The notes under the pieces: generated by a model | What the model was told of the DNA's origin: nothing | The model's database searches: none | Seen by the model: the letters and a program-made list of their open reading frames with translations, nothing else | Source of the DNA: Bryobacterales bacterium | GTDB lineage: Bacteria; Acidobacteriota; Terriglobia; Bryobacterales; Bryobacteraceae | Length of the DNA: 6,586 nucleotides | Direction of reading: 5' to 3' | Assembly: GCA_003142355.1 (NCBI GenBank) | Contig: PLMF01000388.1 | Span: 1-6,586 of the forward strand | Shown: piece after piece, positions 6,156 through 6,586 of the stretch | Layout of the letters: every line of letters begins with the position of its first letter | How positions within the stretch are numbered: position 1 is the stretch's first letter | Program-made: the position numbers and the translations under genes

Positions 6156-6586
6156 CTACTGGACTACGATTCCCCGCTCGTCCAGCAGTTCGCCCGTCTG
6201 GGTCAGCAGGTTCAGAAGATTGAGCCGCACACCGATCTGATTGGTGACCACCGCCGATTCCGCCTGCACCAGCACGTTCTGCGCGTTGATCACGTTCTGG
6301 TTGATTTCCGTGCCGAGCTGAAACTTGGTGTTCTCGGCGTCGAGGTTTTTTTGCGCGAAATCCATGGCGGTTTTTGCCAGCTTCAACTGTTCTTTAGCCC
6401 CCTCCAGCTTGGTTACGCCATTCAGGATGTTCAGCCGGATGCCCTGCTCCTGGTTGCGCAAGTTGAGCATGTCCGTTTTCTTCTGGACGGTCGCCGTGGC
6501 CATGGCCGCCGAGGCGGCGCGATTCCTGATGGGAAGGTTCAGGGTAAGGGCCGCATAGTAGGTCGGATACCCGAATCCGAACATCT
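6156..6586 (-). CDS. TolC family outer-membrane efflux protein (C-terminal part)
   Basis: C-terminal 143 or so residues of an outer-membrane factor, the trimeric channel of tripartite exporters. The gene enters from beyond base 6586; the ATG codon at 6582-6584 is internal. A strand segment, YYAALTLNLPIRNRAA, is followed by long amphipathic helices rich in Q, N, A and L. These include the typical AKTAMDFAQKNLDAENTKFQ and GTEINQNVINAQNVLVQAES, the second helical hairpin of the periplasmic tunnel in TolC repeats. The end, GELLDERGIVVQ, is short, as in soil-bacterial members. It is on the same strand as the adaptor and ABC ATPase 4.5 kb away and is the matching kind of outer-membrane partner. The CPBP gene begins 21 bases after its TAG. 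Family is secure; the transported substrate cannot be told. Confidence 0.9.
   Translation of the reverse strand, partial: MFGFGYPTYYAALTLNLPIRNRAASAAMATATVQKKTDMLNLRNQEQGIRLNILNGVTKLEGAKEQLKLAKTAMDFAQKNLDAENTKFQLGTEINQNVINAQNVLVQAESAVVTNQIGVRLNLLNLLTQTGELLDERGIVVQ

Noticed and set aside
5398..6240. A 280-codon open frame on the plus strand
   Set aside because: It is antisense to the CPBP protease and the end of the TolC gene, with Ala/Pro/Ser/Arg-rich shadow composition.

Overview
The window is GC-rich, densely coding bacterial DNA with many ATGA-type start/stop overlaps. Three traits point to an Acidobacteriota genome, probably near the Solibacter/Bryobacter group: a PadR regulator heading an operon, a protein carrying the N-terminal segment otherwise typical of acidobacterial orphan permeases, and a DUF6677-type membrane protein. 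This taxonomic call is inference from remembered family patterns, not from a search.

Layout from left to right. (1) 1-1655, minus strand: the start of a MacB/LolD-type ABC ATPase that runs off the window, preceded by its MacA/HlyD-type periplasmic adaptor. (2) 1656-1930: a non-coding gap of about 275 bases holding an 85-bp nested inverted-repeat element. (3) 1931-2473, plus strand: a decayed DUF1778-GNAT toxin-antitoxin module. The antitoxin has lost its DNA-binding N-terminus, and the acetyltransferase toxin is broken by two internal deletions that scatter it over three frames. (4) 2534-4477, plus strand: a compact four-gene operon with a good sigma70-type promoter overlapped by a palindrome. 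It encodes a PadR repressor, signal peptidase I with an unusual N-terminal extension, a DUF6677-like four-helix membrane protein and a 56-residue two-helix membrane protein. Each gene overlaps the next by one or four bases. (5) 4616-6586, minus strand: a TolC-type outer-membrane factor (C-terminal part only), an intact CPBP-type glutamic intramembrane protease, and a second CPBP-like protein whose catalytic Glu-Glu pair is Gln-Gln.

How the parts may work together. The ATPase and adaptor at the left and the TolC-type channel at the right are components of one kind of tripartite MacAB-TolC-like exporter, all on the minus strand. They may once have been contiguous and been separated by the central block. 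The PadR operon looks like a self-regulated envelope module that changes the amount of a dedicated signal peptidase and two small membrane partners in response to an unknown signal. It is the most interesting unit here. The paired active and apparently inactive CPBP proteins form a second membrane-proteolysis theme. No tRNA, rRNA, CRISPR array or transposase is visible.
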